A DNA stretch of 64,000 nucleotides, from contig NZ_JAQZAK010000002.1 of assembly GCF_028737265.1 (NCBI RefSeq), positions 372,001 to 436,000 on the forward strand, given 5' to 3'. Positions 34,016-44,332 of the stretch are shown here, piece by piece. Under the pieces are notes generated by a model, which saw nothing but the letters and a program-made list of their open reading frames with translations, had not been told where the DNA came from and ran no database searches. Numbering within the stretch: position 1 is the first letter of the stretch; every line of letters begins with the position of its first letter. The position numbers and the translations under genes are program-made. Origin of the DNA: Actinomycetospora callitridis (GTDB lineage: Bacteria > Actinomycetota > Actinomycetes > Mycobacteriales > Pseudonocardiaceae).

Positions 34016-35176
34016 CTAGCTTCGGACATGCGCCGCCCGCCCACGGTGCGAGGTGGCTACGAGCACGTCGAGGAATCCGGCCACGTCGCGCGCGGAGTCG
34101 TTGATGTCGAAGTGCGTCGCACGCGCCGGTGCGGCGGCCGAGAGCCGACGGCGGAGGTCGGGGTCACCGATGAGCTCATCCAGGGCCGCGGTCAGCTGGG
34201 CCTGGTCGCCGGCATCGACGAGAAGGCCGTTGACCCCGGGCTCGATGATCTCGGTCGGGCCGCCGGGCTGCGAGGCGATCACCGCGCACCCGGCATTCAT
34301 CCCCTCCACGACGACGGCGCCGAACGGCTCCGCGATCACCGAGCAGTGCACCAGGATGTCGGCCCGGCGCATGTAGTACGTGGGGTCGTCGACGTGCCCG
34401 GTGAAGGTGACCGGAAGGCCGAGGTCGTCGGCGAGGAGCTGGAGCTCGTTCTGAAACGGCTCTTCGCCGAAGAAGGTCCCGCCGACCAGGTAGACGTGCG
34501 CCGGGCGCACTGCCACCTGGGCGAGGGCGCGCAGGAACACATCCTGCCCCTTCCACCGGGTCAGGCGCCCCACGACCACGACCACCGTCTTCTCGGGGCT
34601 CCGCTGACTCGGCCGTGGACGTCCTCCGTCGATCTCGACGCCCGGGTAGGCGACGAGTGCGGGCTTCCGCCACCGGATCAGCGAGCTCAACGTGGATCGG
34701 CTGTTCGCGATGTAGGCATCGCTGACGGCCCATCCGAACACGCGGACGAGCGGGGCGAGCGCCCGCCCGAAGTACTCCGCAGAGATTCGATCGTGGACGT
34801 GCCAGACGAGCGGGATCCGGGCCACTCGGGCGGCCACGGCACCCACGATCAGGGCCTTGGTGCTCTCGGCGACCAGGACCGAGGCGGCTGATCGACGCGT
34901 GACCGAGCCGAGCGCCGAGCCCAGCCGCAGGAGCGCGAAGAATCCCTTGACCAGCCCAGCTGGACCACTGCCCGCGATGGTCATCGCGCGGCTGTCGAAG
35001 TCGTTCTGGATGATCGTGGTCTCGACGCCGCCGGCGCGCATCCGCTCCGCCACCGGTCCGTCCGCGGTGAACGCGACGGCAACCTCGAGACCCCGCAGCG
35101 CTGTGACGAGCCTGGCGACGTAGAGCTCGGCACCGGAAGGCGCGGCGGTGTGGCTCACGAAGAGCGCCTTGGTCAT
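34016..35176 (-). CDS. Glycosyltransferase family 4
   Basis: A 386-residue GT-B enzyme. The N-terminal half has the FVSHTAAPSGAELYVARLVTAL glycine-rich loop. The C-terminal half has VVVVGRLTRWKGQDVFLRALA, the DDPTYYMRRADILVHCSVIAEPFGAVVVEGMNAGCAVIAS motif with the conserved EPFG Glu, and GVNGLLVDAGD. A retaining enzyme using a nucleotide sugar. The ATG overlaps the stop of the upstream GT gene (ATGA). Confidence 0.88.
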   Translation of the reverse strand: MTKALFVSHTAAPSGAELYVARLVTALRGLEVAVAFTADGPVAERMRAGGVETTIIQNDFDSRAMTIAGSGPAGLVKGFFALLRLGSALGSVTRRSAASVLVAESTKALIVGAVAARVARIPLVWHVHDRISAEYFGRALAPLVRVFGWAVSDAYIANSRSTLSSLIRWRKPALVAYPGVEIDGGRPRPSQRSPEKTVVVVVGRLTRWKGQDVFLRALAQVAVRPAHVYLVGGTFFGEEPFQNELQLLADDLGLPVTFTGHVDDPTYYMRRADILVHCSVIAEPFGAVVVEGMNAGCAVIASQPGGPTEIIEPGVNGLLVDAGDQAQLTAALDELIGDPDLRRRLSAAAPARATHFDINDSARDVAGFLDVLVATSHRGRAAHVRS

Positions 35177-36330
35177 GCGAGCAGCTCCGCGTACATCTCG
35201 ACGTGCCGCGCCGTCGTTGCCTGCCACGAAAACGTCTCGGCGTGCTCTCGACACCGCCACGGCCCGGGGATCCGTCCGTGGAGGCCGTCGACGAGGCGGT
35301 TCGCGAGCGCGTCGGGGTCGCCCGCGGGCACGACCAGCGAGGGGTCGAGCCCGCGCACGGAGTCGGGCAGCCCGCCGCAGTCGGTCACCACCGGCGCGCG
35401 ACCCGCGGCCAGGGACTCCAGTGCGATCAGCCCGAATCCCTCCAACGCCAGCGACGGCACCACCGTCAGCGCGGTCTGCCGGTAGAGCTCGGCCAAGCGC
35501 GCATCGTCGACGCGGCCCTCGAAGGAGACGGATCCGCCGAGCCGTGACTCGGCCACCTGGGTACGCAGCGCTGCTTCCTCGCTCCCGGTGCCCACGATCA
35601 CGAGTCGCGCATCCGGCTGCGAGGCGAGCACGCCGGGCCAGGAACGCAGCAGGACGTCCACCCCCATGCGGCGCTCGAGCCGCCGAACACAAAGGACCAT
35701 GGTGGATGGCGACCGAGACCGCTCCGGCAGGCGGAACCGATCGAGGTCGACGCCCGGAGGGATCAGCCGGATCCGGCTCGGCGGGACTCGGTACCTGTCG
35801 ACCAGCACGTCCCGGAAGCAGGTGGACAGCACCACGTACCGGTCGGCGCCGGAGTACCGGATCCGCTCGAGGCAGTATTTCGCGCGAGCGGCGGCTTCAC
35901 CGGACCCCGCGATCCGGCTCTCTCCCGCCCACGGGCCATGGAAGTGCACCACCACCGGGTGTCGACCCCGTCGACCGACGACCGGACGCCCGTAGAGGCA
36001 GAAGTGGCGATCGACAACGGCCTGACGTGGCAGTGGCGGGTTCTCGACGAGCGAGGCCCGTACGCGGCGTCGTGTCGACCCGCCGACGGGTCCCCACGTC
36101 CGGCCTCCCGGCGCCGGCTCACCGAAGGCGACGGCGGACACGTCCACGTCCGGGCGGCTGCGCAATGCGGAGTACAGGTCGGTGAAGTAGCGGTTCAGCC
36201 CGCCCGGAGCTGCAGAGAACCACTCCGAGCCGGTCATGTGGACCCGCACGCGGGCGGCGCGGCCCGCGGAATCCTGGACACCTGATCGTGGGTCCGCGGC
36301 GAGCCGGACGCTGTCGGCGCCGTGACTCAT
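35173..36330 (-). CDS. Glycosyltransferase family 4
   Basis: A 385-residue GT-B enzyme with SAAPGGLNRYFTDLYSAL at the acceptor side, IPPGVDLDRFRLPERS, LCVRRLERRMGVDVLLRSWPGVL, VEGRVDD-like FEGRVDDARLAELYRQTALTVVPSLALEGFGLIALESLAAG (EGFG with the conserved Glu) and GDPDALANRLVDGL. The first 30 residues before VRVHMTGSEWF look atypical, so a later start (ATG at about residue 32) is possible; the upstream ATG is kept because of the ATGA overlap with the previous gene. Confidence 0.85.
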   Translation of the reverse strand: MSHGADSVRLAADPRSGVQDSAGRAARVRVHMTGSEWFSAAPGGLNRYFTDLYSALRSRPDVDVSAVAFGEPAPGGRTWGPVGGSTRRRVRASLVENPPLPRQAVVDRHFCLYGRPVVGRRGRHPVVVHFHGPWAGESRIAGSGEAAARAKYCLERIRYSGADRYVVLSTCFRDVLVDRYRVPPSRIRLIPPGVDLDRFRLPERSRSPSTMVLCVRRLERRMGVDVLLRSWPGVLASQPDARLVIVGTGSEEAALRTQVAESRLGGSVSFEGRVDDARLAELYRQTALTVVPSLALEGFGLIALESLAAGRAPVVTDCGGLPDSVRGLDPSLVVPAGDPDALANRLVDGLHGRIPGPWRCREHAETFSWQATTARHVEMYAELLA

Positions 36331-37484
36331 GGCGCGACCGGCGAAGACGCGACGGCGCCGGACGAGATCGTCCGCACGCTGCCCACCTTCCTCCGGCGCC
36401 AGGCCGTGCCCAGCGTCGCGTCCAGGACCGAGGCGAACTCGGCGCGGAACCTGTCCACCGAGAATCGTCGAGCGCTCTCGCGGATCAGCCGTTCGTCCCA
36501 GGAGGTCGTCCAGGCCGCCCGAACGGCGCGGGCGAATGCCTCGGGCTCCTGCTCCTCGACGAGAACACCGTTCTCTCCTGGCCTCACGTAGTCGAGCGCG
36601 CCACCACGAGCGAGGGCGACGACCGGCACGCCCGCGGCGAGCGCCTCCACCGGAGCAATCCCGAAGTCCTCCTCTCCGGGGAAGACGAGCAGGCCGGCAT
36701 GGGCGAGCGCGTCTCGAACCACGGACTCCGGCGCGTGACCGAGAAATCGCACGTGTGCGGGAGCCGCGCGCTCCAGGCGCGCCCGCTCCGGGCCGTCCCC
36801 GACGACCACCAGCGGGAGGCCTGTTCGACGGGCGACCTCGATGGCGAGATCAGGTCGCTTGTAGGCGACCAGGCGGCCCACCCACAAGAGGTGTGACCGG
36901 CTCTCGCGAGCGACCGAACTCCAGCGGTCGACGTCGACGGGCGGGTGCAGCACCTCGGCGTGGCGGCCGTACGCATCGGCGATCCGCCGAGCGACCGCGG
37001 TGGAATTTCCGAGGACGACGGTCGGGAACTGAGCCGCTCGCCGATCCCATCGCCGCATGGACGGCAAGATCACCCCGCGCACAGCACCGCGGACCGCGGG
37101 CGGCAATCGGGCGAGCTCGATCTCCGGGCACCACAACATCCGGGCCGGCGTGTGGTAGTACACGATCGACGGCCCCTCGAACCTCGCGGTCGCGAAGTGC
37201 GCCGCGAAGTGAGAGCTGACCAGGAGCGCGTCCGCCTCGATGCGTGTGGTCGCCCAGGCGCCGATCATCGGTGCCGCGTACCTCGCCCATCTCGTGCTGG
37301 CGGAGGGGAGTCGCGAGGGCCAGAGGGCGCGCACCGGCAGGTCCGGGAAGCGCTCGGCGACGAGCTCACGGTCCGCCACGGAGACCACCAGCTCTTGCGC
37401 CCCGGCCACGTCCCTGATCTCGGCCGCGACCCGCTCGGACCCGCCCCAGTTCGTCAGCCACTCATGGGCGACCGAGATGCGCAT
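36327..37484 (-). CDS. Glycosyltransferase family 4
   Basis: A 385-residue GT-B enzyme resembling WbaZ-like mannosyltransferases: ISVAHEWLTNWGGSERVAAEI, YYHTPARMLWCPE, NSTAVARRIADAYGRHAEVLHPPVD, LLWVGRLVAYKRPDLAIEVARR, and LLVFPGEEDFGIAPVEALAAGVPVVALARGGALDYV with the EDFGIAPVEA Glu motif. The ATG has GGGAAG upstream. It is the first gene of the operon that runs down to 27419, 236 nt after the initiating sugar transferase gene. A hairpin lies in that gap. Confidence 0.88.
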   Translation of the reverse strand: MRISVAHEWLTNWGGSERVAAEIRDVAGAQELVVSVADRELVAERFPDLPVRALWPSRLPSASTRWARYAAPMIGAWATTRIEADALLVSSHFAAHFATARFEGPSIVYYHTPARMLWCPEIELARLPPAVRGAVRGVILPSMRRWDRRAAQFPTVVLGNSTAVARRIADAYGRHAEVLHPPVDVDRWSSVARESRSHLLWVGRLVAYKRPDLAIEVARRTGLPLVVVGDGPERARLERAAPAHVRFLGHAPESVVRDALAHAGLLVFPGEEDFGIAPVEALAAGVPVVALARGGALDYVRPGENGVLVEEQEPEAFARAVRAAWTTSWDERLIRESARRFSVDRFRAEFASVLDATLGTAWRRRKVGSVRTISSGAVASSPVAP

Positions 37485-37525
37485 GACTTCCCTACGTGGC
37501 TTGAATGAGCAGGAATTTCAGCGTC

Positions 37526-37557
37526 CACGAGAGAACAGCATTCTTACCGCTCTCGTG
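37526..37557. promoter_or_regulatory. Inverted repeat in the EPS operon leader
   Basis: Perfect 8-nt arms CACGAGAG/CTCTCGTG separated by 16 nt, 42 nt upstream of the first GT4 start. It could be an operator or an RNA hairpin in the leader. The surrounding 236 nt are AT-richer than the genes. Confidence 0.35.
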
Positions 37558-37720
37558 ACGCCAGAGCTCGTCGTCCAGGGCAGGTCAGATCATCTGTCCC
37601 GACCTCACATTGTGGACACCCGCCTGACGCCCGGCCTCATCATTATTGACGATTCGTCCGAGCGATTGCGTCGACAGCCGACCCGTGCTGCGCTGGGGGG
37701 CCCGGTCGCGTGTCCTGCCC

Positions 37721-39187
37721 TCACCGGCCGCGAGCGAAGATCATTTCCCCGATGGTTCGCAGCACCACCTTGAGGTCGAGCCAGAGAGACCAGTTCTCGA
37801 TGTAGTAGTTGTCGAAGCGGGCCCGGTCCGCGATCGGTGTATCGCCGCGCAGTCCGCTGACCTGGGCCAGGCCGGTGAGACCGGCCGGCACCCGATGGCG
37901 GTGCTCGTAGCGGAAGTACTGCCGTGAGAACTGCTCGACGAAGTGCGGCCGCTCCGGGCGGGGTCCGACCAGCGTCATGTCGCCGCGAAGGACGTTCACG
38001 AGCTGGGGCAGCTCGTCCAGCGAGGTGCGACGAAGCACCCGTCCGACCCATCCGACCCGTGCGTCGGTGGCGATGTTCCACTGAGTTGCCGATTCACTCG
38101 ACGTGGCGGGCCGCATCGACCGGAACTTCAGGCACTGGAACGTGCGGCCGCCGCGCCCGACGCGCTCTTGCCTGAACAGGACGCCCGGTCCGCCCTCCCA
38201 CCGGACGGCTGCGGCGCAGGCGGCGAGCACAGGCGCCAGCAGCAGGAGGGCTGCTGCGCTGACGACGACGTCGACCACGCGCTTCAACGTCCAGTAGAGC
38301 CCGCGCATGGCCGGGCTGCGGACGCGCATCACCGGCACCGCCCCGACGTGGTCGGCGTCGCCGGTCTGGGTGTGGAACGGATGCAACCGTGGCACCACGA
38401 GAAGGTCCACGTCGGTGCAGTCAGGCAGACGTACGACCTCGAGCAGCTCGACCTCCGAGAAATCACCCTCGGTCACCAGAACGACGTCGGCGTCGTTCGC
38501 CGCGACCGCCAGGTCGAGGTCGTGGATCCTCCCGAGGTGAGGGATCACCGCCGCGGCAGGGCACGAGCTGCCGTCGTCGACGAAGCCGGCCACGGCGAGG
38601 CCATAGCGCGGATAGCGCTGGAGGAGCATCGCGATCTCGGTAGCGAGGGCGCCCCCACCGACGAGGATGGTCCGGTGAGCGACGAGCCGCCGTCGGCGCG
38701 CGGTCAAGATGGCCTGGGTCGTGACCACCCGACCCACTACCACCAATCCGAGGCTCCAGACCGAAGCCCCGAGGAATGGCGTGATCGGCTCGCCCGGATT
38801 CCAGAGGGCGAACGCGGTGGCCACCGCGGCGGCGGCGGTGAGCAGGCGGGCGAGGATCCGCGGCAGCTCGTCGAGAACGCTGACGTGCAGCTTCGCCCGG
38901 TAGCGCCCGCCACCGGTCAACATCATCAGACCCACGACCGCGAGAGCCACGAACGCCCGCCAGTGCTGCGGGACCCACAAAGCCGGTGTCAAGAGCATGG
39001 CGGCGTCCACGGGCAGCACGAGTAGCGCGGCATGCAGGCCGTTGATCGACCGAAGCCCCATGATCGGCCGAGCCGGCACCGGTGGCAGGCCCGGCTGGAA
39101 GACCGCACGATCGTCGGGTGCATGCAGGTCGAGCAGCACACCTTCCGTGTCGGGGCCCTCGGCCGCCGAGTCGGGCGCGCGCAACAT
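37721..39187 (-). CDS. Polyprenyl-phosphate sugar-1-phosphate transferase (EPS initiation)
   Basis: About 488 residues of the WcaJ/CpsE type. Four or five N-terminal helices, a Rossmann-like CoA-binding domain (TILVGGGALATEIAMLL), a further helix, then the catalytic sugar-transferase domain: LKRVVDVVVSAAALLLLAPVL, GPGVLFRQERVGRGGRTFQCLKFRSM, LRRTSLDELPQLVNVLRGDMTLVGPRPERPHFV and GLTGLAQVSGLRGDT. It transfers a sugar-1-phosphate to undecaprenyl phosphate, the first step of repeat-unit assembly. The ATG at 39187 has GGGGGA upstream. The same frame stays open further back into the relic of a response regulator, which is not counted as part of this gene. Confidence 0.9.
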   Translation of the reverse strand: MLRAPDSAAEGPDTEGVLLDLHAPDDRAVFQPGLPPVPARPIMGLRSINGLHAALLVLPVDAAMLLTPALWVPQHWRAFVALAVVGLMMLTGGGRYRAKLHVSVLDELPRILARLLTAAAAVATAFALWNPGEPITPFLGASVWSLGLVVVGRVVTTQAILTARRRRLVAHRTILVGGGALATEIAMLLQRYPRYGLAVAGFVDDGSSCPAAAVIPHLGRIHDLDLAVAANDADVVLVTEGDFSEVELLEVVRLPDCTDVDLLVVPRLHPFHTQTGDADHVGAVPVMRVRSPAMRGLYWTLKRVVDVVVSAAALLLLAPVLAACAAAVRWEGGPGVLFRQERVGRGGRTFQCLKFRSMRPATSSESATQWNIATDARVGWVGRVLRRTSLDELPQLVNVLRGDMTLVGPRPERPHFVEQFSRQYFRYEHRHRVPAGLTGLAQVSGLRGDTPIADRARFDNYYIENWSLWLDLKVVLRTIGEMIFARGR

Positions 39188-39537
39188 CTCGATCCCCCGG
39201 AAGCTGGTGTGGGCGCGGACGAAGTTCACCGGCACATCAAGGTGATCGGCGATCTCCGGGCAGCGCCGTTCCTCGACCCGACAGCCGAGGACATCCCGCT
39301 CCCGGCCGGACGTCGCGAGCGGACCGAACGCCGCACCGGCGCCCACAGCTCGGGCACCCCCCTCTCGGGGACACCGTGCGCGCGTCGACGACGACCGCAG
39401 GACGTCACCCCGGCGGGCGGCGGCGACATGCGGGTGCAGCAACGCCGAGACGCTCCCCGCGGGCGGCGAAGCTGGCGGGCCAGGGCGTCGGCCAGCGCCC
39501 GGTGATCGCAGATGAGCCGAAGCCGAATCGGTGGCAC
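39188..39537 (-). pseudogene. Relic of a LuxR-type response regulator
   Basis: In one frame from a GTG at 39537, VPPIRLRLICDHRALADALARQL looks like the beginning of a receiver domain. In another frame, ending exactly at the start of the sugar transferase, GRERDVLGCRVEERRCPEIADHL and VNFVRAH look like a LuxR helix-turn-helix. The stretch between them reads as receiver-like fragments only if the frame is changed. The whole is far shorter than a normal 210-residue regulator, so this is a deleted, frameshifted remnant. Confidence 0.55.
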
Positions 39538-39739
39538 CCGGCGGACAGTAGAACTCCGGTCACGGCGGGACTTCGCACAACTTGACGAAGTCTGCAGACG
39601 CCGGCGCGGGTGCCGTGCGCATTCAGCCTATGCCCAACACCCGAAGGGACGGGCAAACGGTTGTCAGCGTCGTTGCCTGACGCCTCGGCGCCGGCGTCCG
39701 GACCAGAGCCCACGGGTGCAGCCCCATTAGGGTCCGCGG
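39538..39739. other. Gap between EPS cluster and TauE-like gene
   Basis: About 200 nt with no supported gene. Its right end has a TAGGGT (39728-39733) 6 nt before the GTG of the next gene, a probable leaderless promoter -10. No matching -35 was seen. Together with the response-regulator relic, the interval 39188-39739 contains no intact gene. Confidence 0.4.
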
Positions 39740-40489
39740 GTGACCTGGTGGCACGGCCTGATCATCGCCGTCGCCGGCGTGTGGGCAGGGACGATCAACA
39801 CGGTCGTCGGGTCCGGGACGCTGGTGACGTTCCCGGTGCTCGTCGCCCTGGGCTACCCGCCGGTGACGGCGACGACGTCGAACGCGATCGGCCTGGTGCC
39901 GGGCAGCATCACCGGGGCGTACGGCTACCGCAGCGAGATCGTCGGGGCTCGGCGGCAGCTGATCCTGTGGTCGGTGATGTCGGCGCTCGGGGCGATCGGC
40001 GGCACGGCCCTGCTGCTCTCGCTGCCCGAGGACGCGTTCGAGACGATCGTGCCGTTCCTCGTCGGGCTCGCGCTGGTGCTCGTCGTGCTCCAACCGCTGC
40101 TGACCCGGCGCCTCAGGGAGAAGCCCGCCGCCACCCGCCGCACCTGGCCGCTCTACCCGCTGATCTTCCTCGTCGGCGTCTACGGCGGGTACTTCACGGC
40201 GGCCCAGGGGATCCTGCTCGTCGGCGTCATGGGACTGATGCTCACCGAGCCGCTGCAGCGCCTGAACGGCTACAAGAACGTTCTCGCGGCCGTCGTGAAC
40301 GTGGTTGCGGGTGCCGTCTACGCCGTCGTCGCCCCGGTCAGCTGGCCCGTCGTCGCGATCCTCGCCGTGAGCTCGACGATCGGCGGTGTGATCGGCGCGA
40401 GGATCGGCCGGCGCCTGTCCCCCACCGTCCTGCGCGCCGTGATCGTCGTCGTCGGGCTCGTGGCGATCGTGCGGCTGGTGCTCGAGTAG
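39740..40489 (+). CDS. TauE/SafE family membrane permease
   Basis: A 249-residue membrane protein with about eight helices of the sulfite exporter TauE/SafE family: the first helix contains GVWAGTINTVVGSGTLVTFPVLVALGYPPVTATTSNAIGLVPGSITGAYGY, the first of two internally repeated halves, and the second half repeats GVYGGYFTAAQGILLVG. Members are linked to export of sulfite, sulfoacetate or other organic anions. Starts at GTG, probably leaderless. No neighbouring sulfur-metabolism gene was found, so the substrate is open. Confidence 0.85.
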   Translation: MTWWHGLIIAVAGVWAGTINTVVGSGTLVTFPVLVALGYPPVTATTSNAIGLVPGSITGAYGYRSEIVGARRQLILWSVMSALGAIGGTALLLSLPEDAFETIVPFLVGLALVLVVLQPLLTRRLREKPAATRRTWPLYPLIFLVGVYGGYFTAAQGILLVGVMGLMLTEPLQRLNGYKNVLAAVVNVVAGAVYAVVAPVSWPVVAILAVSSTIGGVIGARIGRRLSPTVLRAVIVVVGLVAIVRLVLE

Positions 40490-40492
40490 CCG

Positions 40493-40819
40493 CTACTCCG
40501 ACGACCGGCGGCGCTCGGCCGCCTGGGCCTCGTCGTGGGCGCCGGAGCGGGGGACGGGGAGGTCGGCGGACTCCTCGGCCGACTCCTCCTCCGGGTCGCC
40601 GTCCTCCGACGGCACCGTCAACGGGTCCGGCTCCCGCCGGTGGCGTTCGGGGAGCACGTCGAGGACGGAGACGCCGTTCGCGCGGATGAGGCGGGCGAGG
40701 ACGAGGGCGGCCGCCACGGACGCGAGCAGCCAGACGCCCAGTACGAGCAGCACCCACCCCAGCACCGACACGGCGGCCCCCACGCCTGTCCGGGAACGAT
40801 GTGACGGCACCGTCCCCAC
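40493..40819 (-). CDS. Single-pass membrane protein with acidic tail
   Basis: A 108-residue protein: one helix at about residues 15-42 and a cytoplasmic tail rich in Glu/Arg/Ser (EDGDPEEESAEESAD). Starts at GTG without a clear Shine-Dalgarno. It converges with the TauE-like gene, with 3 nt between stops. No family was recognised. Confidence 0.55.
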   Translation of the reverse strand: MGTVPSHRSRTGVGAAVSVLGWVLLVLGVWLLASVAAALVLARLIRANGVSVLDVLPERHRREPDPLTVPSEDGDPEEESAEESADLPVPRSGAHDEAQAAERRRSSE

Positions 40820-41480
40820 CTGACCACCCGAGGTGACCGGTGGACCGAGAATAGGTGGGCGCGGGAGCCGTCAGGGTTGACCGCCGTCACGATATTACGA
40901 CGAATGTCGTGCAGATCGACTTCTCGACCACCTCTGAGCGACGAGGGAGTGACGGCGAGTCATTCGGCATCGATCGTCGAGCGCCCTCGCTCCAGAATGC
41001 GCAGTCTCGTGACCGATCATCCGGACACCCCATGATTCACAATGTGTGGTCACGGCTTCGTCCGTGCGGCGGCGTTGGAGCCCTTTCACTAGGCCAGAAA
41101 GCTCAACTTCGGTCACTCGTGGTGGGCAACGTCCGGAAGACCCTGGTAGGAAGCGAGTGCCGGGACACCATCGGCACTGCTGCCATTCGGGGGGATCGCA
41201 TGCGGGGGTTATTCGTCGATCAATCGGACTGACTTCCACGCGCCGCGGGGAGTCCACACCGTCCGAACACGACAACCGGCGTGGCACGATGCTGCGACGC
41301 CGTCACGAGAGACGCGATGATCGGGAAGACCTGCAGCCGGGACCACGCTGCGTCGTTCATCTCAGAGCGATCTTCCTGAGCGTCCCGAACAAACGCACCG
41401 GCACGTCCTGACAACGGGACGCCGTGCGTTTCCTCGGCGTGCGCGCTCGCGTCTCCATTCGATGATCTGCGGAGTCACAC
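40820..41480. other. 661-nt intergenic region upstream of glmS
   Basis: It lacks a supported gene and is AT-richer than its flanks. An open frame at 40855-41232 has no Shine-Dalgarno and no protein-like pattern. Inside it, an ATG at 41200 with GGGGGGATCGC upstream opens a 10-codon frame (MRGLFVDQSD) that could be a leader peptide. TTGACC at 40877-40882 is a possible -35 without a good -10. The glmS ATG has its own GGAG 7 nt upstream. No glmS ribozyme-like core was recognised. Confidence 0.4.
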
Positions 41481-43297
<1,817 letters not shown>

Positions 43298-43301
<4 letters not shown>

Positions 43302-44302
43302 CGGCGGTCCTGAGCGGGAGACGCGGGCGGTGGTCCCTGCTCGTGGGCGGGGTGGTGCTGGCGGCCGCCCTCGTGGCCGCGGTCGTGACGTCGTCCGGTC
43401 CGACGGCCGCCGCGCCGTGGAGCCCGGCACCACGCCAGGTCGCCCCGTACGTGGACGTCACCGGGGCGCTCCCCGCCGACCCGGGGGCGCTCGTGGGTCC
43501 GAGCGGCCCGGGCGACGCCGTCCTCGCCTTCGTCCTCGCGGGCGACGGGGGCTGCACCCCCTCGTGGGGCGGCACGGTCCCGCTCGACGACCCGGCCGTC
43601 GCCGGGGTCGTCAACGGCCTGAGGGCCCGGGGCGGCGCCCTGACCCTCGCCTCGGGTGGGGCGCAGGGGCCCTATCTGGAGACTGCGTGCCCCGACGCCG
43701 GCGCGCTCGCGGCGGCGTACGCCGCGGCGCTCGACGCCGTCGGCACGAACCGCCTGGACGTCGACGTCGAGGGCGACATCCCGGAGGCCACCGTGGCCGC
43801 GGCCCTCGCGGACCTGCAGCGCACCCGGGGCACCGAGGTCACGCTCACGGTGCAGGTGGAGGACCAGGTCACCGGGATCACCCCCGAGGGCATGGCGATC
43901 GTCCGGGCCGCGCGGGAGGCCGGCCTGGAGCCCCGGGTCAACGTGATGCTCATGAACTTCACGCCGGAAGGGTCGTGGCTCTCGGCGATGACCGGGGCGC
44001 TCGACGTCGCGCTGGGCCAGGTCGGCGCCCTCGAGCCGGGGAGCGATCCGGCCGACGTCGCCGGGCGGTTCGGCGCCACCGTCATGATCGGCCGGAACGA
44101 CATGGGCATGACCACGACGCTCGACGACGCCGCCGCGATCCGCGACCACGCCGAGAACCGGGGGCTCGGCTTCCTCGGCTTCTGGTCCGCGGCGCGGGAC
44201 AACGGGGGCTGCCCCGGCGCGCCGGAGGCGCGCAGCGACTGCAGCGGGGTCGAGCAGGCGCCCCACGCGTACACCGAGACGCTCGGCGGTTTCCGGGCGT
44301 GA
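43298..44302 (+). CDS. Membrane-anchored GH18 chitinase-like protein
   Basis: A 334-residue protein with an N-terminal signal or anchor helix (residues about 12-33) and a single GH18-type barrel: VAPYVDVTG, AFVLAGDGGCTPSWGG, the strand-4 motif NRLDVDVEGD matching the GH18 DxxDxDxE pattern with its catalytic Glu, and PRVNVMLMNFT, then FLGFWSAARDN. It resembles the small secreted chitinases of streptomycetes that cleave GlcNAc-containing beta-1,4 chains. It could edit partly acetylated chains made by the deacetylase-glycosyltransferase downstream. Its ATG overlaps the glmS stop. Confidence 0.8.
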
Positions 44303-44332
44303 TTTCCGATGTCAATCGATGGAGGAACGACC

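Noticed and set aside
40855..41232. A 125-codon plus-strand open frame
   Set aside because: No Shine-Dalgarno, no family pattern, irregular codon use and position in a likely regulatory region.
40820..41480. glmS ribozyme upstream of glmS
   Set aside because: No glmS-ribozyme-like pseudoknot core was recognised; actinobacterial glmS genes are not usually ribozyme-controlled.
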